Assembly: GCF_016889425.1 (NCBI RefSeq)
Contig: NZ_CP069513.1
Coordinates: forward strand, 1,240,001 to 1,304,000
Length of the DNA stretch: 64,000 nt
From: Corynebacterium amycolatum
GTDB taxonomy: Bacteria; Actinomycetota; Actinomycetes; Mycobacteriales; Mycobacteriaceae
Reading direction: 5' to 3'
Within the stretch, counting starts at the first letter, position 1; every line of letters starts with the position of its first letter. Position numbers and translations under genes: made by a program. Shown one piece after another: positions 52,476 to 61,473 of the stretch. The notes below the pieces were generated by a model. It was not told the origin of the DNA. It saw nothing but the letters and a program-made list of their open reading frames with translations, and made no database searches.

Positions 52476-52522
52476 AAGCGCCGGTTGGCCCGTGATTACG
52501 GGTTGGCCGGCGCTTTCTCTTA
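52476..52522 (+). terminator. Terminator after Bax-inhibitor gene
   Basis: AAGCGCCGG (52476-52484) pairs with CCGGCGCTT (52507-52515), with extra inner CCCG/CGGG pairing, followed by TCTCTT. Confidence 0.85.
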
Positions 52523-52656
52523 TCTGAAGTGCTACTTTTTCGATTCGCATTAAACACGGACGCGCGGTGGGCCAATCGACCGGCAGTCGACATATTGATC
52601 GATCGGGCTGTGCAGTGTGACGTCGTAAAGCGCGATATTGAAGCGGGAGAGGGTAC

Positions 52657-52696
52657 AAAAAATGGACCGATAGGCCATATGGGCTTCTATCGGTCC
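52657..52696 (-). terminator. Terminator after greA
   Basis: GGACCGATAG (52664-52673) and CTATCGGTCC (52687-52696) form a perfect 10-bp stem. On the minus strand it is followed by ATTTTTTG, so it can end the greA transcript about 80 nt beyond its stop. Confidence 0.85.
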
Positions 52697-52778
52697 AAGA
52701 ATCGGGCGCTGTGGCCCGAGATCGCCGCCTGGGTTGAGGCGGTCTAGCGCCGGGGGGGGGGGGGAGTAACCTCGGCGT

Positions 52779-53357
52779 TTAGGCGTCCATATCCGGGTCG
52801 TACGGCTCAGCCTTAACTACGGTGACAGACACTTCGTCGCCGCTCGGGGAAGCGTAAGTGCGGGTCTCGCCCTCCTTAGCGCCGACCAGAGCCTTACCCA
52901 GCGGGGAATCGGTGGAGTAGGTCTCCAGATTCGGGTTGGAGGAGTCAGCGCCACGGGTACCGATGAGGAAGGTCTCGGTGTCGTCCTCGTCGCCGTCGTA
53001 GTAGACGTGGACCACGGTGCCGACCAGAGCCACACCGGACTCCTGCGGAATCTCGCCGACAGTGGCGCGCTGGAGCAGGTCTTCGAGGTAGCGGATGCGT
53101 GCCTCTTCCTGTCCCTGCTGCTCGCGGGCGGCATCGTAGCCGGCGTTTTCCTTCAAGTCGCCCTCTTCGCGGCGCTCGTTAATCTCGGCGGCGATGACCG
53201 GGCGGTTTTCATATAGCGCCTCAAGCTCGGCCTTGAGCTTGTCGTAGGACTCCTGGGTGAGCCATGGGCTATTGTTCTTTGCCTCAGTCATGGTTCCTCC
53301 TGTGTTTTGGCTATTTAATACAAAAGCGGCCCCGCGTGGGGCCGTCGGCTGCGTCAC
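52779..53357 (-). CDS. greA: Transcription elongation factor GreA
   Basis: GreA rescues backtracked RNA polymerase by stimulating transcript cleavage. The coiled-coil N-terminus has [22 protein letters not shown] and the acidic tip [18 protein letters not shown]. The C-terminal FKBP-like domain has [18 protein letters not shown]. The first ~22 residues of the 192-residue open frame look extra: [13 protein letters not shown], preceded by AGGAGG-like sequence at 53293-53298, is the more likely start (ATG at 53291), giving about 170 residues. The neighbouring order greA-DUF4307-mca matches mycobacteria. Confidence 0.95.
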   Translation of the reverse strand: MTQPTAPRGAAFVLNSQNTGGTMTEAKNNSPWLTQESYDKLKAELEALYENRPVIAAEINERREEGDLKENAGYDAAREQQGQEEARIRYLEDLLQRATVGEIPQESGVALVGTVVHVYYDGDEDDTETFLIGTRGADSSNPNLETYSTDSPLGKALVGAKEGETRTYASPSGDEVSVTVVKAEPYDPDMDA

Positions 53358-53464
53358 AGGATAGCACTGTCACGCCACATGGCAATAACAGGCGCGTCGG
53401 AGTGTTGTCGCGCACGCTTTACGACGTGCCCCCGCAGCGCATGATCCTCAGTCGCGAAGGGAGA

Positions 53465-53932
53465 TTATTTCGCAGGTGCGAGGAACTCCGGAATGTCGGT
53501 GGAGCAGCCATAGACATCGCCTGCGACGGCCAGCTCGCGGGTGGCAATGGGGACGTCCATCCGCACGGTAGCGGGGCCGCCGCCCGGGATGAATACGTCG
53601 CGACGGCCGACCTCTGCCACGTCATAGTTCAGCGCATAGATAATGCAGTAGCTATCCAGCTCCGGCTTTTCGCGGGTGACATCCAGTGTGAAGATGAACT
53701 GCTCATCTTCCTTACCTGGAGTGCGGCTCCAGCCCGCTTGCGTTGCAGAGACATCCGGGGCGGAGACGCGGTTCATCTGAACGAAGATGTATGCGCCGGC
53801 GATGACGAGCATGCCAACAATAGCGATGACAACCAATTTTGCGGGGAGAGTGCGACTGTTGTCCCCATAGCGCTCGCGCTGCTCGTTAGGCGCTGCGGTA
53901 TTTCGGGTGTTTCGCTCCGAACTTTCAGCCAT
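53465..53932 (-). CDS. DUF4307 membrane protein
   Basis: A 155-residue protein with a charged N-terminus (~28 residues, containing NEQRERYG, a family hallmark), one membrane helix at about residues 33-55 and an extracytoplasmic beta-rich domain ending EFLAPAK. This matches the actinobacterial DUF4307 family (Rv1081c in M. tuberculosis). Function is unknown. ATG 53932 is chosen because upstream codons in the frame look non-coding. It is divergent from mca. Confidence 0.85.
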   Translation of the reverse strand: MAESSERNTRNTAAPNEQRERYGDNSRTLPAKLVVIAIVGMLVIAGAYIFVQMNRVSAPDVSATQAGWSRTPGKEDEQFIFTLDVTREKPELDSYCIIYALNYDVAEVGRRDVFIPGGGPATVRMDVPIATRELAVAGDVYGCSTDIPEFLAPAK

Positions 53933-54178
53933 GCTTTTTAGCCTATCGGAGTTCTCGGTCGACGTGGTAAAATGTTGACAGTTAAACAATCTTTCTGGTG
54001 TGGCGCGGTGTCCTGCTGCTATGTCGTTCCGCCGAGTAGCGATGCTGCGTGGTCATATGATGGTGCAGCGCTATAGTGGGGCGGTATTGAAACGGTGCTG
54101 TAGTAGCATCGTTGCGGTCGAAGGGCTCCGGCCTTGGCCAGAAAACATGGACTGAGATAGTAGCGGGAGTGACTTCAA

Positions 54179-55048
54179 TTGACACTTCGTCTGATGGCAA
54201 TTCACGCTCATCCTGATGACGAATCGAGCAAGGGCGCCGCAACAATGGCCCGATATGCGGCGGAAGGGCATCGCGTCAAAGTGGTGACCTGCACCGGCGG
54301 TGAGGCCGGTAGCATTCTCAACCCTGCGATGGATCGACCGGAGGTGCGCGAGAATATCGCCGCGGTGCGCGTTCACGAAATGGCTGCAGCCGCTGAGACT
54401 CTCGGCGTTGAACATGAGTGGCTCGGCTTTACCGACTCCGGTCTGCCTGCGGGTAACCCGGTGCCGGTGCTGTCGCACGGTGTGTTTGCTCGCCAATCGG
54501 TCGAGGATGCGACCAAGCCTCTCATCCGAGCTATCCGTGAGTTCCGTCCGCACGTCATCATTACGTACGACGAAAACGGTGGCTACCCGCACCCGGACCA
54601 CATCATGACCCATATCGTGTCCATGCGCGCTTGGCTGGAGTCTGGAACGGATAAGTACCCCGAGCTCGGTGAACCATGGGAAATTTCCAAACTCTACTAC
54701 ACCCACGGTTTCATCAAGGCGCGTCTCATCGCGCTAGACAACTACTACCGCGACAACGGCTTGGAAAGCCCGCTGGCCGAGTCCTTCCGCCGTTGGACTA
54801 AGACCCCCGGCGACATCATGACCCGCGTGACCACGCAGGTTGAGTGCGGCGATTACTTCCAGCAGCGGGATCAGGCGCTGCTGGCGCACGCTACGCAGAT
54901 CGATCCGAACGGGCCATTCTTCGCCGTGCCGGTAGACATTCAGCAGCGCGTTTGGCCGACCGAAGAGTTTGAGCTTGCCCGCACTCGAGTGCAGACCGAG
55001 CTGCCAGAGACCGATCTCTTCGCCGGTATCGACCCCGACGCGGAATAG
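54179..55048 (+). CDS. mca: Mycothiol S-conjugate amidase
   Basis: Mca cleaves mycothiol conjugates of electrophiles, releasing a mercapturic acid for export, and so detoxifies. The 289-residue protein has the zinc motif AIHAHPDDESSKGAA near the N-terminus, THGFIKARL and YPHPDHIMTH with the further His ligand. MshB is a paralogue, but length and sequence favour Mca. The start appears to be TTG at 54179 with CGGGAG about nine nt upstream; ATG 54194 would remove only five residues. It shows that the host makes mycothiol. Confidence 0.93.
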   Translation: MTLRLMAIHAHPDDESSKGAATMARYAAEGHRVKVVTCTGGEAGSILNPAMDRPEVRENIAAVRVHEMAAAAETLGVEHEWLGFTDSGLPAGNPVPVLSHGVFARQSVEDATKPLIRAIREFRPHVIITYDENGGYPHPDHIMTHIVSMRAWLESGTDKYPELGEPWEISKLYYTHGFIKARLIALDNYYRDNGLESPLAESFRRWTKTPGDIMTRVTTQVECGDYFQQRDQALLAHATQIDPNGPFFAVPVDIQQRVWPTEEFELARTRVQTELPETDLFAGIDPDAE

Positions 55049-55075
55049 TCCGGAATTAACGCTAAGCTGGAACTC

Positions 55076-55360
55076 ATGATTGAAAGCTTCGATGCCTTGG
55101 CGGCTCGCACGACAATTTTCCTGGCGCAGAACCCCACTGGTCCGCGGGGTGCTGACTTCGGAAAGGCCTCTCCTGTTGGCCTGCTCATCATTGTCGTTTT
55201 GCTCATCGTCATCCTGGCTCTCGGCTGGGATCTCTCGCGACGCGCGAAGCGCATGGCCGCTCGCCGGAAGTTCGCCGAGGCGCACGGCATGGATCCCTTC
55301 GATTCCGAGGCTGTGGATAAGGCGATGGCTGCAGCGGAGCAGCGTCGTGAAGCGGAGTAG
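55076..55360 (+). CDS. Small single-span membrane protein
   Basis: A 94-residue protein with one membrane helix around residues 33-52, followed by a basic-then-acidic tail (RRAKRMAARRKFAEAHG). It begins 27 nt after mca, and a similar small gene follows mca in mycobacteria (Rv1083). Function is unknown. Beyond its stop lies a G+C-rich inverted repeat CGCCAAG/CTTGGCG (55368-55395) without a T-tract. Confidence 0.7.
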   Translation: MIESFDALAARTTIFLAQNPTGPRGADFGKASPVGLLIIVVLLIVILALGWDLSRRAKRMAARRKFAEAHGMDPFDSEAVDKAMAAAEQRREAE

Positions 55361-55450
55361 TTAACGCCAAGGCGTGTGCGCGCCGCTTGGCGACGGGCGA
55401 TGCGTGCGTGCCCCTTATTGCGTCCCACAGGATGGGATTCGGAGTTCGAA

Positions 55451-55479
55451 TTGCGGGATTCTAGGCGGTGCGCTACAGT
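55451..55479 (+). promoter_or_regulatory. Putative promoter of the aroF leader transcript
   Basis: TTGCGG (55451-55456) and TACAGT (55474-55479) are 17 nt apart. The leader-peptide ATG is 7 nt after the -10 box, so the leader is probably translated from a leaderless RNA. Confidence 0.65.
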
Positions 55480-55486
55480 CGAGCAC

Positions 55487-55540
55487 ATGCGTATGTGGCG
55501 ATTTTATTTTTCGAAGGCTCCGGAGGCAGTGACGACCTAG
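55487..55540 (+). CDS. Aromatic leader peptide of the aroF attenuator
   Basis: A 17-codon open frame MRMWRFYFSKAPEAVTT with Trp, Phe, Tyr and Phe in five consecutive codons around Arg. Ribosome stalling here, when charged aromatic tRNAs are scarce, would change downstream RNA folding and prevent the terminator at 55586 from forming. A leader of this kind before the DAHP synthase gene is known in Corynebacterium glutamicum (named aroR, as I recall). The short inverted repeat GTGAC/GTCAC (55529-55544) follows within and after the stop. Confidence 0.85.
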   Translation: MRMWRFYFSKAPEAVTT

Positions 55541-55585
55541 TCACAGCCGGCGGCTAATCGTCACGTCGCCACCAACCGGAGCCAA

Positions 55586-55624
55586 AGGCAGCAGCCCCAA
55601 ACTAATTAGGGGCGCTGCCTTTTG
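55586..55624 (+). terminator. Attenuator terminator before aroF
   Basis: AGGCAGC and GCCCC (55586-55598) pair with GGGGC and GCTGCCT (55609-55620), followed by TTTTG. It lies 57 nt before the aroF start. The upstream GGAGGCAG (55522-55529) and CCGGAGCC (55576-55583) could take part in alternative pairing. Confidence 0.85.
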
Positions 55625-55680
55625 TCGTATCTACAGCCAATTACATGCGTAACTAATCCCCCAGAGAAAAGAGACCCCCG

Positions 55681-56772
55681 ATGACCCCTCCCACATCCCT
55701 CGAAGCCCCCGCCTCTACCGCAAACCGCCGTGTCGTAGCCTTCCACGACCTGCCCTCCCCAGAAGAGGTCATGGCCAAACAGCCATTGACCCCGAACCTG
55801 GTTAACGAAGTGGAGCAGTCGCGACTCGACATCGCCCGCGTCATCGCCCGCGAGGACGATCGCCTGCTGGTCGTTGTCGGCCCGTGCTCCATTCACGACC
55901 CCGAGGCCGCCATCGACTACGCCCGCCGCCTGAAAGCCACCGCCGATGAGCTCGACGAGGACCTGCTGGTCGTCATGCGCGTCTACTTCGAAAAGCCGCG
56001 CACCACCGTCGGCTGGAAGGGACTCATCAACGACCCCGACCTGGATAGCTCCTTCAAAATCAACAAGGGCCTGCACATGGCCCGCGAAGTGCTCATCGAG
56101 GTCCTGCGCACCGGCCTGCCCGTCGGCGCTGAATTCCTCGAGCCCAACAGCCCGCAGTACATCGCCGACGCCGTCTCCTGGGGTGCGATTGGTGCGCGCA
56201 CCACGGAGTCGCAGGTCCACCGCCAGCTCGCTTCCGGACTTTCCATGCCCATCGGCTTCAAAAACGGTACCGACGGCAACGTCCAGGTCGCCGTGGACTC
56301 GCTGGTCTCTGCAGCAAACCCGCACTTCTTCTTCGGCATGAACGACCAGGGCCGCGCCGCCGTCGTCGAAACCGCCGGCAACCACAATTGCCACCTCATT
56401 CTCCGCGGCGGCACCTCCGGCCCGAACTGGGACGAGGCATCGCTTAACGACGCCGAAGCCCGCCTGAACAAGGCCGAGCAAACCATCAGCATCATGGTGG
56501 ACGCCTCTCACGCCAATTCCGGAAAATCCGAGGTGCGCCAGGCCGAGGTCGTTGAGGAGCTCGGCAAGCTCATCGGTGCCGGCGACGAGCGCATCACCGG
56601 CATCATGATGGAGTCCTTCCTCGAAGCCGGTGCGCAAAAAATTACCGATGGGCGTAATGGCCTCGTATACGGCAAGTCCGTCACCGATGCCTGCATGGAT
56701 TGGGAAACCACCGACCGGCTGCTGCGTACGCTTGCGGCAGAAGTCCGGAAGCGTCGGCAGGCACGTGACTAA
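55681..56772 (+). CDS. aroF: DAHP synthase, class I (AroF/AroG type)
   Basis: First step of the shikimate pathway: erythrose 4-phosphate plus PEP gives DAHP. The 363-residue protein has VVVGPCSIHDPEAAIDYA, MRVYFEKPRTTVGWKGLINDP, GAIGARTTESQVHRQLASG and the metal site in DASHANSGK and MESFLEAG, as in Tyr- or Phe-sensitive class I enzymes. Mycobacteria use an unrelated-looking class II enzyme, while corynebacteria carry both types. Expression is likely set by the upstream attenuator. Which amino acid inhibits it cannot be read with certainty. Confidence 0.95.
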   Translation: MTPPTSLEAPASTANRRVVAFHDLPSPEEVMAKQPLTPNLVNEVEQSRLDIARVIAREDDRLLVVVGPCSIHDPEAAIDYARRLKATADELDEDLLVVMRVYFEKPRTTVGWKGLINDPDLDSSFKINKGLHMAREVLIEVLRTGLPVGAEFLEPNSPQYIADAVSWGAIGARTTESQVHRQLASGLSMPIGFKNGTDGNVQVAVDSLVSAANPHFFFGMNDQGRAAVVETAGNHNCHLILRGGTSGPNWDEASLNDAEARLNKAEQTISIMVDASHANSGKSEVRQAEVVEELGKLIGAGDERITGIMMESFLEAGAQKITDGRNGLVYGKSVTDACMDWETTDRLLRTLAAEVRKRRQARD

Positions 56773-56797
56773 GCACAAAGTGGCCGTGCCCATTGGG

Positions 56798-56803
56798 TAG
56801 AGT
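56798..56803 (+). promoter_or_regulatory. Putative leaderless -10 box of the isoprenyl synthase gene
   Basis: TAGAGT ends 7 nt before GTG 56811. No ribosome site is present, which supports this GTG as the start. Confidence 0.45.
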
Positions 56804-56810
56804 TACATAT

Positions 56811-57596
56811 GTGAAAGAAAACCAGCCGTCCTCACTCCGGCGGATTGCGTATCCGCTCTACGAGCGCAAACTAGCCCAAGAGCTAGAAGGAAAACCTCGC
56901 CCCAAGCACGTTGCCATCATGGCCGATGGCAACCGCCGCTGGGCGAGGGAGGCTGGCTTCACCGACGTAAGCCACGGCCACCGCGTCGGCTCCCGCAAAA
57001 TCGCAGAATTCGTCGGCTGGTGCGCCGAGCAGGAAATCGAGCTGGTCACCATCTACCTGCTCTCCACCGAAAACCTCGGGCGCGACCCCGAAGAGCTGGA
57101 GTTACTGTTCGACATCATCGCCGACGTCGTCGACGAATTGGCGCAATCGCCTAACGACGTGCGCCTGCGCATGGTCGGCCACCTCGAGCTCCTTCCGGAA
57201 AGAATGACCGCCCGGCTGCGCCACGACGAAGAAGTCACCGCGAACAACACCGGCATCCAGGTCAACATCGCCGTTGGCTACGGTGGTCGGCAGGAAATCG
57301 TCGACGCGGTGCGCAGAATCATCCGGGAATCAGTCGCCGAAGGAATTGATGCTTCCGAGCTCGAGGAGAGCATCACCACCGACGCCATTTCTCGCCGCCT
57401 CTATACATCCGGACAACCGGACCCCGATCTAGTCATCCGCACTTCCGGAGAACAGCGGCTCAGCGGCTTCCTTCTCTGGCAAACCGCCTACTCCGAGATT
57501 TGGTTCACCGATACCTACTGGCCCGAGTTCCGCCGCATCGACTTCCTCCGCGCACTTCGAGACTTTTCGCAGCGCTCACGCCGCTTCGGCAAATAA
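56811..57596 (+). CDS. Z-isoprenyl diphosphate synthase (UppS family)
   Basis: A cis-prenyltransferase of 261 residues. HVAIMADGNRRWAREAGF carries the catalytic Asp, followed by GHRVGSRKI, LVTIYLLSTENLGRDPEE and the C-terminal PDLVIRTSGEQRLSGFLLWQTAYSE. By position it corresponds to Rv1086 of M. tuberculosis, a short-chain (Z-farnesyl) synthase feeding decaprenyl phosphate synthesis, but chain length cannot be fixed by eye. The start GTG 56811 fits the leaderless promoter. It converges on coaA. Confidence 0.9.
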   Translation: MKENQPSSLRRIAYPLYERKLAQELEGKPRPKHVAIMADGNRRWAREAGFTDVSHGHRVGSRKIAEFVGWCAEQEIELVTIYLLSTENLGRDPEELELLFDIIADVVDELAQSPNDVRLRMVGHLELLPERMTARLRHDEEVTANNTGIQVNIAVGYGGRQEIVDAVRRIIRESVAEGIDASELEESITTDAISRRLYTSGQPDPDLVIRTSGEQRLSGFLLWQTAYSEIWFTDTYWPEFRRIDFLRALRDFSQRSRRFGK

Positions 57597-57603
57597 CCTC
57601 CCT

Positions 57604-57627
57604 ACATCCGGAAAAATTTCCGGATGT
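57604..57627. repeat. Perfect inverted repeat between two convergent genes
   Basis: ACATCCGGAAA and TTTCCGGATGT face each other around two A, giving an 11-bp stem. The right arm overlaps the first base of the coaA stop. It may act as a weak bidirectional terminator. It is also the clearest pair of the ACATCCGGA repeat family. Confidence 0.75.
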
Positions 57628-58562
57628 TAGAGTTTGCGCATCCGGACCCTCGAAACCTTGTGGTCCCGAGACTTCGTAAGAACTAATGACGCCCGCACTC
57701 GAGTGGGCAAAATATTTTCCGTCAGGTTCGGCAAGTTCACCTGCTGCCAAATGCGTCGGGCCACCTCGGCCGCAGCTTCGTCGTCAAGTGTTGCATAGTC
57801 CGCGAAGTGCGCGCCCGGAGCGCGAAACGCCGTCTGGCGGAGACTGAGGAAACGATTAATGTACCAACGCTCGATGTCCGCGCGCGGGGCATCGACGTAG
57901 ACACTGAAATCGAAAAGATCGGAAACCATCAGCGTCGGGCCCGTCTGCAAAACGTTGAGCCCCTCGAGAATGAGAATGTCCGGACGATCGACATCGACGA
58001 ACTCATCCGGCACCCGGTCATAGAGCGTGTGCGAATACACCGGCGCCTTCACATGCCGCGCCCCCGACTTCACCGCCGTGACAAACCGCATCAACGCACG
58101 CTGATCATACGACTCCGGATACCCCTTGCGCTGCATAATCCCACGGCGATTCAATTCCTCAGAAGGGTAGAGGAAGCCATCAGTAGTAACCAAGTCCACC
58201 CGCGGATTAGTCTCCCAGCGCTCGAGCAGTACCTGCAGCAAACGCGCCGTCGTTGACTTGCCGACCGCCACCGAACCCGCGACGCCGATAATAAACGGCA
58301 CCGACGCCCCCTTCGAAGGATTTTCCCCAAGGAAGTTCGACGTTACAGCGTTCAGCTCCCGATGCGCCGCCACACGCATGTGAATCAGGCGAGAAAGCGG
58401 AAGATAGACCTCGGCGACTTCGTCCAGGTCGATGTTTTCACCGATACCGGAAAGTCGTTCAGCTTCCTCTTCCGTCAGCACCAGAGGCATATTCTTGCGC
58501 ATTTCGCGCCACTGCTCGCGTTTGAACTCGACGTACGGGCTGGGGGATGTTGCGCGCGTCAT
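57627..58562 (-). CDS. coaA: Type I pantothenate kinase
   Basis: First and usually rate-controlling step of coenzyme A synthesis. The 311-residue protein has Walker [44 protein letters not shown], and the loop [26 protein letters not shown], all typical of CoaA. The length fits the family. The order uppS-coaA-glyA with coaA on the opposite strand matches mycobacteria. Confidence 0.96.
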   Translation of the reverse strand: MTRATSPSPYVEFKREQWREMRKNMPLVLTEEEAERLSGIGENIDLDEVAEVYLPLSRLIHMRVAAHRELNAVTSNFLGENPSKGASVPFIIGVAGSVAVGKSTTARLLQVLLERWETNPRVDLVTTDGFLYPSEELNRRGIMQRKGYPESYDQRALMRFVTAVKSGARHVKAPVYSHTLYDRVPDEFVDVDRPDILILEGLNVLQTGPTLMVSDLFDFSVYVDAPRADIERWYINRFLSLRQTAFRAPGAHFADYATLDDEAAAEVARRIWQQVNLPNLTENILPTRVRASLVLTKSRDHKVSRVRMRKL

Positions 58563-58711
58563 ATCTCCAATTGTGCCAAGGGGGGCCTAAAACCGGAAAA
58601 CGGATCAACAAAGGGGGCATGCTGGAATGGTGCTGCTTTCGTGGTTTGCCCCATAAAGGGCTAGCATGGCCTGTGGCATTGAAGTTTTATTGAAAGGTCG
58701 AAAACCTACTC

Positions 58712-60013
58712 ATGACCGGGTCTAACAATAACGATGTCCGCTACCAATCGCTGCGTGAACTCGATCCCGACCTCGCAGAGGCGATGGCAGGGGAGCTCTC
58801 TCGTCAGCGTGACATGCTCGAAATGATTGCTAGTGAGAACTTTGTTCCACGTGCAGTGCTGCAGGCTCAGGGCTCGGTTCTGACCAACAAGTACGCCGAA
58901 GGATACCCGGGTCGTCGTTACTACGGCGGCTGCGAATACGTCGACATCGTCGAGGACATGGCACGCAACCGCGCCAAGGAGCTCTTCGGCGCTGAGTTCG
59001 CCAACGTTCAGCCGCACGCAGGCGCGCAGGCCAACGCTGCCGTTCTGCATGCGCTAATCAACGCCGGTGACAAGATTATGGGCCTCGACCTGGCACACGG
59101 CGGTCACCTGACCCACGGCATGAAGCTGAACTTCTCCGGCAAGCTCTACCACGTCGCCGCATACGGTGTGGATAAGGACACCATGCGGATCGATATGGAC
59201 AAGGTGCGTGAGCAGGCGCTCGCAGAAAAGCCGGATGTCCTCATCGCAGGTTGGTCGGCGTACCCGCGCCACCTCGACTTCGAAGCTTTCCGCTCCATCG
59301 CCGATGAGGTCGGCGCGAAGCTGTGGACGGACATGGCGCACTTCGCAGGTTTGGTTGCCGCCGGTCTGCACCCGTCGCCGGTTCCGCATTCTGACGTTGT
59401 GTCGACCACCGTTCACAAGACTCTCGGTGGCCCTCGTTCGGGCATGATTTTGGCCAAGCAGGAGTACGCCAAGAAGCTGAACTCCGCTGTTTTCCCGGGG
59501 CAGCAGGGTGGCCCGCTGATGCACGCTATCGCCGGCAAGGCCGTGGCGCTGAAGATTGCTGGTACCGAGGAGTTCAAGGAGCGCCAGCAGCGCACTCTCG
59601 CCGGTGCCCGCATCCTGGCTGAGCGTCTCACCGCTGCCGACTGCGCCGAGGCTGGCGTCGATGTTCTCACTGGCGGCACCGATGTCCACCTGGTTCTGGC
59701 GGATTTGCGCAATTCGGAGATGAACGGCCAGGAGGCCGAGGATCTACTCCATGCTGTTGGTATCACTGTCAACCGGAATGCTGTTCCGTTTGACCCGCGT
59801 CCTCCGATGGTTACATCTGGACTTCGTATCGGTACTCCGGCGCTGGCCACCCGCGGTCTCGACGAGAAGGCCTTCACCGAGGTCGCCGATGTCATCGGTA
59901 CTGCTCTCGCCGCCGGCAAGAATGCGGATGTCGACTCCCTGCGTGCTCGTGTTTCGAAGATCGCTCAGGAATTCCCGCTTTACGACGGCATCGAGGACTG
60001 GAACCTCATCTAA
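58712..60013 (+). CDS. glyA: Serine hydroxymethyltransferase
   Basis: PLP enzyme interconverting serine and glycine and charging tetrahydrofolate. The 433-residue protein has [12 protein letters not shown], the [10 protein letters not shown] region, [12 protein letters not shown] and the PLP-lysine motif [16 protein letters not shown] ribosome site AAAGG lies upstream of ATG 58712. A 12-bp-stem terminator follows. Codon use is strongly biased, as in other central-metabolism genes. Confidence 0.97.
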   Translation: MTGSNNNDVRYQSLRELDPDLAEAMAGELSRQRDMLEMIASENFVPRAVLQAQGSVLTNKYAEGYPGRRYYGGCEYVDIVEDMARNRAKELFGAEFANVQPHAGAQANAAVLHALINAGDKIMGLDLAHGGHLTHGMKLNFSGKLYHVAAYGVDKDTMRIDMDKVREQALAEKPDVLIAGWSAYPRHLDFEAFRSIADEVGAKLWTDMAHFAGLVAAGLHPSPVPHSDVVSTTVHKTLGGPRSGMILAKQEYAKKLNSAVFPGQQGGPLMHAIAGKAVALKIAGTEEFKERQQRTLAGARILAERLTAADCAEAGVDVLTGGTDVHLVLADLRNSEMNGQEAEDLLHAVGITVNRNAVPFDPRPPMVTSGLRIGTPALATRGLDEKAFTEVADVIGTALAAGKNADVDSLRARVSKIAQEFPLYDGIEDWNLI

Positions 60014-60036
60014 TTCTGCGTTTTTGCAGCGCAAGT

Positions 60037-60068
60037 ACCCGTTCTAGCAGTGCGCTAGGACGGGTTTT
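60037..60068 (+). terminator. Terminator after glyA
   Basis: ACCCGTTCTAGC and GCTAGGACGGGT form a 12-bp stem around AGTGC, followed by TTTT. Confidence 0.9.
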
Positions 60069-60084
60069 CCCGTACATCCGGGTT

Positions 60085-61302
60085 TTATTCCGGAGGTGGT
60101 GGCTCCGGCCCGAGCTGTCTCGTCGTACCCGCTCGATACCCCGCGTAGGACCTCCCGGACATTGATGTCACAAATGAGTTGCTAAACAGAGGCGGTCGAG
60201 TTTTGTCCGGCGGGCGCCATCGAATATGTCCGGATGTGGGGATGCGTTCGAGGTAGCCGTTGCGTCCTTCCCGGTCGTCGTCGTTAAGCCCGTTGTGTTC
60301 TCGGCAGACCATGGTGAGGTTGTCCAGCGTGGTTGTGCCGCCGTTTTTGTGGGCGACTAGGTGGTGCGCTTGTCCGCTATAGGCGGGGCGTTCACAGCCG
60401 GGCCAGGCGCAGATGGGGTTGTCGATGAGCATCGCGATGCGCTGCTCTTCAGTCGCCAGACGTGGGTTGCCGATGGGAAATAAGTCCGTAATGGCGCTGT
60501 GTTCGTCGTAAAGCACGGCCCACCCGGTGTCGGCGAGTAGGGCGTTGAGGAAGACGTCGGGCGCGAGCGCGGAGCCGTTGGTGGTGGCGGCGAAGCGCGG
60601 GCTGTAGTCGACGATGTCTTGCGCGGTGATGATGATGGCGGGTTGGTAGCGCATTTCATCGAGCTTGTCGACGGGCATTGCGGCATCGGCATGCTCGAGG
60701 CGTTCGGCAAGCGCCTGACCGACGCATCGGTCGTGGGAAAACTCCGGATGGGACTTCCGGATTTCTGCGGCGCGGATGGTAAGCGGCGACAGGAGATTGT
60801 CGAGCATATCCGAGGGGCCGGAGATGTGGAAGTGCTTCATTCCCCGGATGTCTACCTTCCGGGAAAACCGGGCGCGCAGGTGCTGGGGTGGTTCGTCTTC
60901 GGTGTTGAGCTCGGTGAGAGTTTCCCGCATGTAGAGGTCCAGTTCTTCGAAGCCGAGACGCTCGGCCGCCGCGACGAATGTGAGCCGCAGGTTGTCGTGG
61001 AGTTCTGCGTTGTTGGCTTGGCGGCTGCGCTTGTCGATAAGCACGCAGGTGTCCAGGCTGAGCCCGAGTCGGCGGGCCAGAGCTGCTGCGTCTTCGCGGG
61101 CTTTGGTGTTTTCCTCGGTGTCAGCGGGTTGGAGATAGTGGGCGGCGACGCGTAGCAACAGCCGAAGGCGCGCCGGGTCAAGGCCGAGGGTTGCCGCCAG
61201 GTGGGAGGTGGCGGCGTGGCCGTCGGGACGCGCGGCGTGGAGTTCCGCCAGCGTGTCCATTCCGCGCGAGGCCAGTGCGGCGAGCGTCCCAAGAACTGTC
61301 AT
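60085..61302 (-). CDS. HNH endonuclease domain protein (DUF222 type)
   Basis: A 405-residue protein with a long helical N-terminal half as in DUF222 (REP13E12-type) proteins and a C-terminal HNH nuclease: CAWPGCERPAYSGQAHHLVAHKNGGTTTLDNLTMVCREHN contains the Cys pairs and the His-His of the zinc-bound active site. Only the CAWPGCERP, AHHLVAHKNGG and MVCREHN pieces are needed to identify it. Such genes are multi-copy in many actinobacteria and have features of selfish elements. ATG 61302 is preferred to the frame start at 61338. The gene and its surroundings contain several ACATCCGGA copies. Confidence 0.85.
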   Translation of the reverse strand: MTVLGTLAALASRGMDTLAELHAARPDGHAATSHLAATLGLDPARLRLLLRVAAHYLQPADTEENTKAREDAAALARRLGLSLDTCVLIDKRSRQANNAELHDNLRLTFVAAAERLGFEELDLYMRETLTELNTEDEPPQHLRARFSRKVDIRGMKHFHISGPSDMLDNLLSPLTIRAAEIRKSHPEFSHDRCVGQALAERLEHADAAMPVDKLDEMRYQPAIIITAQDIVDYSPRFAATTNGSALAPDVFLNALLADTGWAVLYDEHSAITDLFPIGNPRLATEEQRIAMLIDNPICAWPGCERPAYSGQAHHLVAHKNGGTTTLDNLTMVCREHNGLNDDDREGRNGYLERIPTSGHIRWRPPDKTRPPLFSNSFVTSMSGRSYAGYRAGTTRQLGPEPPPPE

Positions 61303-61314
61303 GCCTTTGAAGGT

Positions 61315-61401
61315 AAAAGTCCGGATGTAGGGGGACAACGCCCATGAGGGCAGGCTGTGGATAAGTCAGCCGGTTTAGCAGTTATCCACATCCGGACTTT
61401 T
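61315..61401. repeat. Inverted 14-bp repeats enclosing two DnaA-box sequences
   Basis: AAAAGTCCGGATGT (61315-61328) and its exact complement ACATCCGGACTTTT (61388-61401) face each other over 59 bp. Inside lie TGTGGATAA (61356-61364) and TTATCCACA (61382-61390), both perfect matches to the DnaA box and opposite in orientation. The right DnaA box overlaps the right repeat. The region is intergenic. Confidence 0.8.
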
Positions 61402-61473
61402 CTGTTGCCGCATTACCCTGCAAACGCAGCGCAGCTGAACCTTCACACCGCCGCACAGCAGCATCTCCGCTTT

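Larger units (their letters stand above)
52452..52778. other. Gene-free region between Bax-inhibitor gene and greA
   Basis: It holds two strong terminators on opposite strands and a run of thirteen G at 52752-52764. A 72-codon open frame (52529-52747) crosses the second hairpin and has no ribosome site, so I do not call it. Confidence 0.6.

Noticed and set aside
52529..52747. 72-codon plus-strand frame between the Bax-inhibitor gene and greA
   Set aside because: It runs through a perfect terminator hairpin, starts inside another hairpin's tail and lacks a ribosome site.
61356..61390. Chromosomal origin of replication
   Set aside because: Only two DnaA boxes, no dnaA/dnaN/recF genes and no A+T-rich unwinding element; kept as a finding of unknown role.
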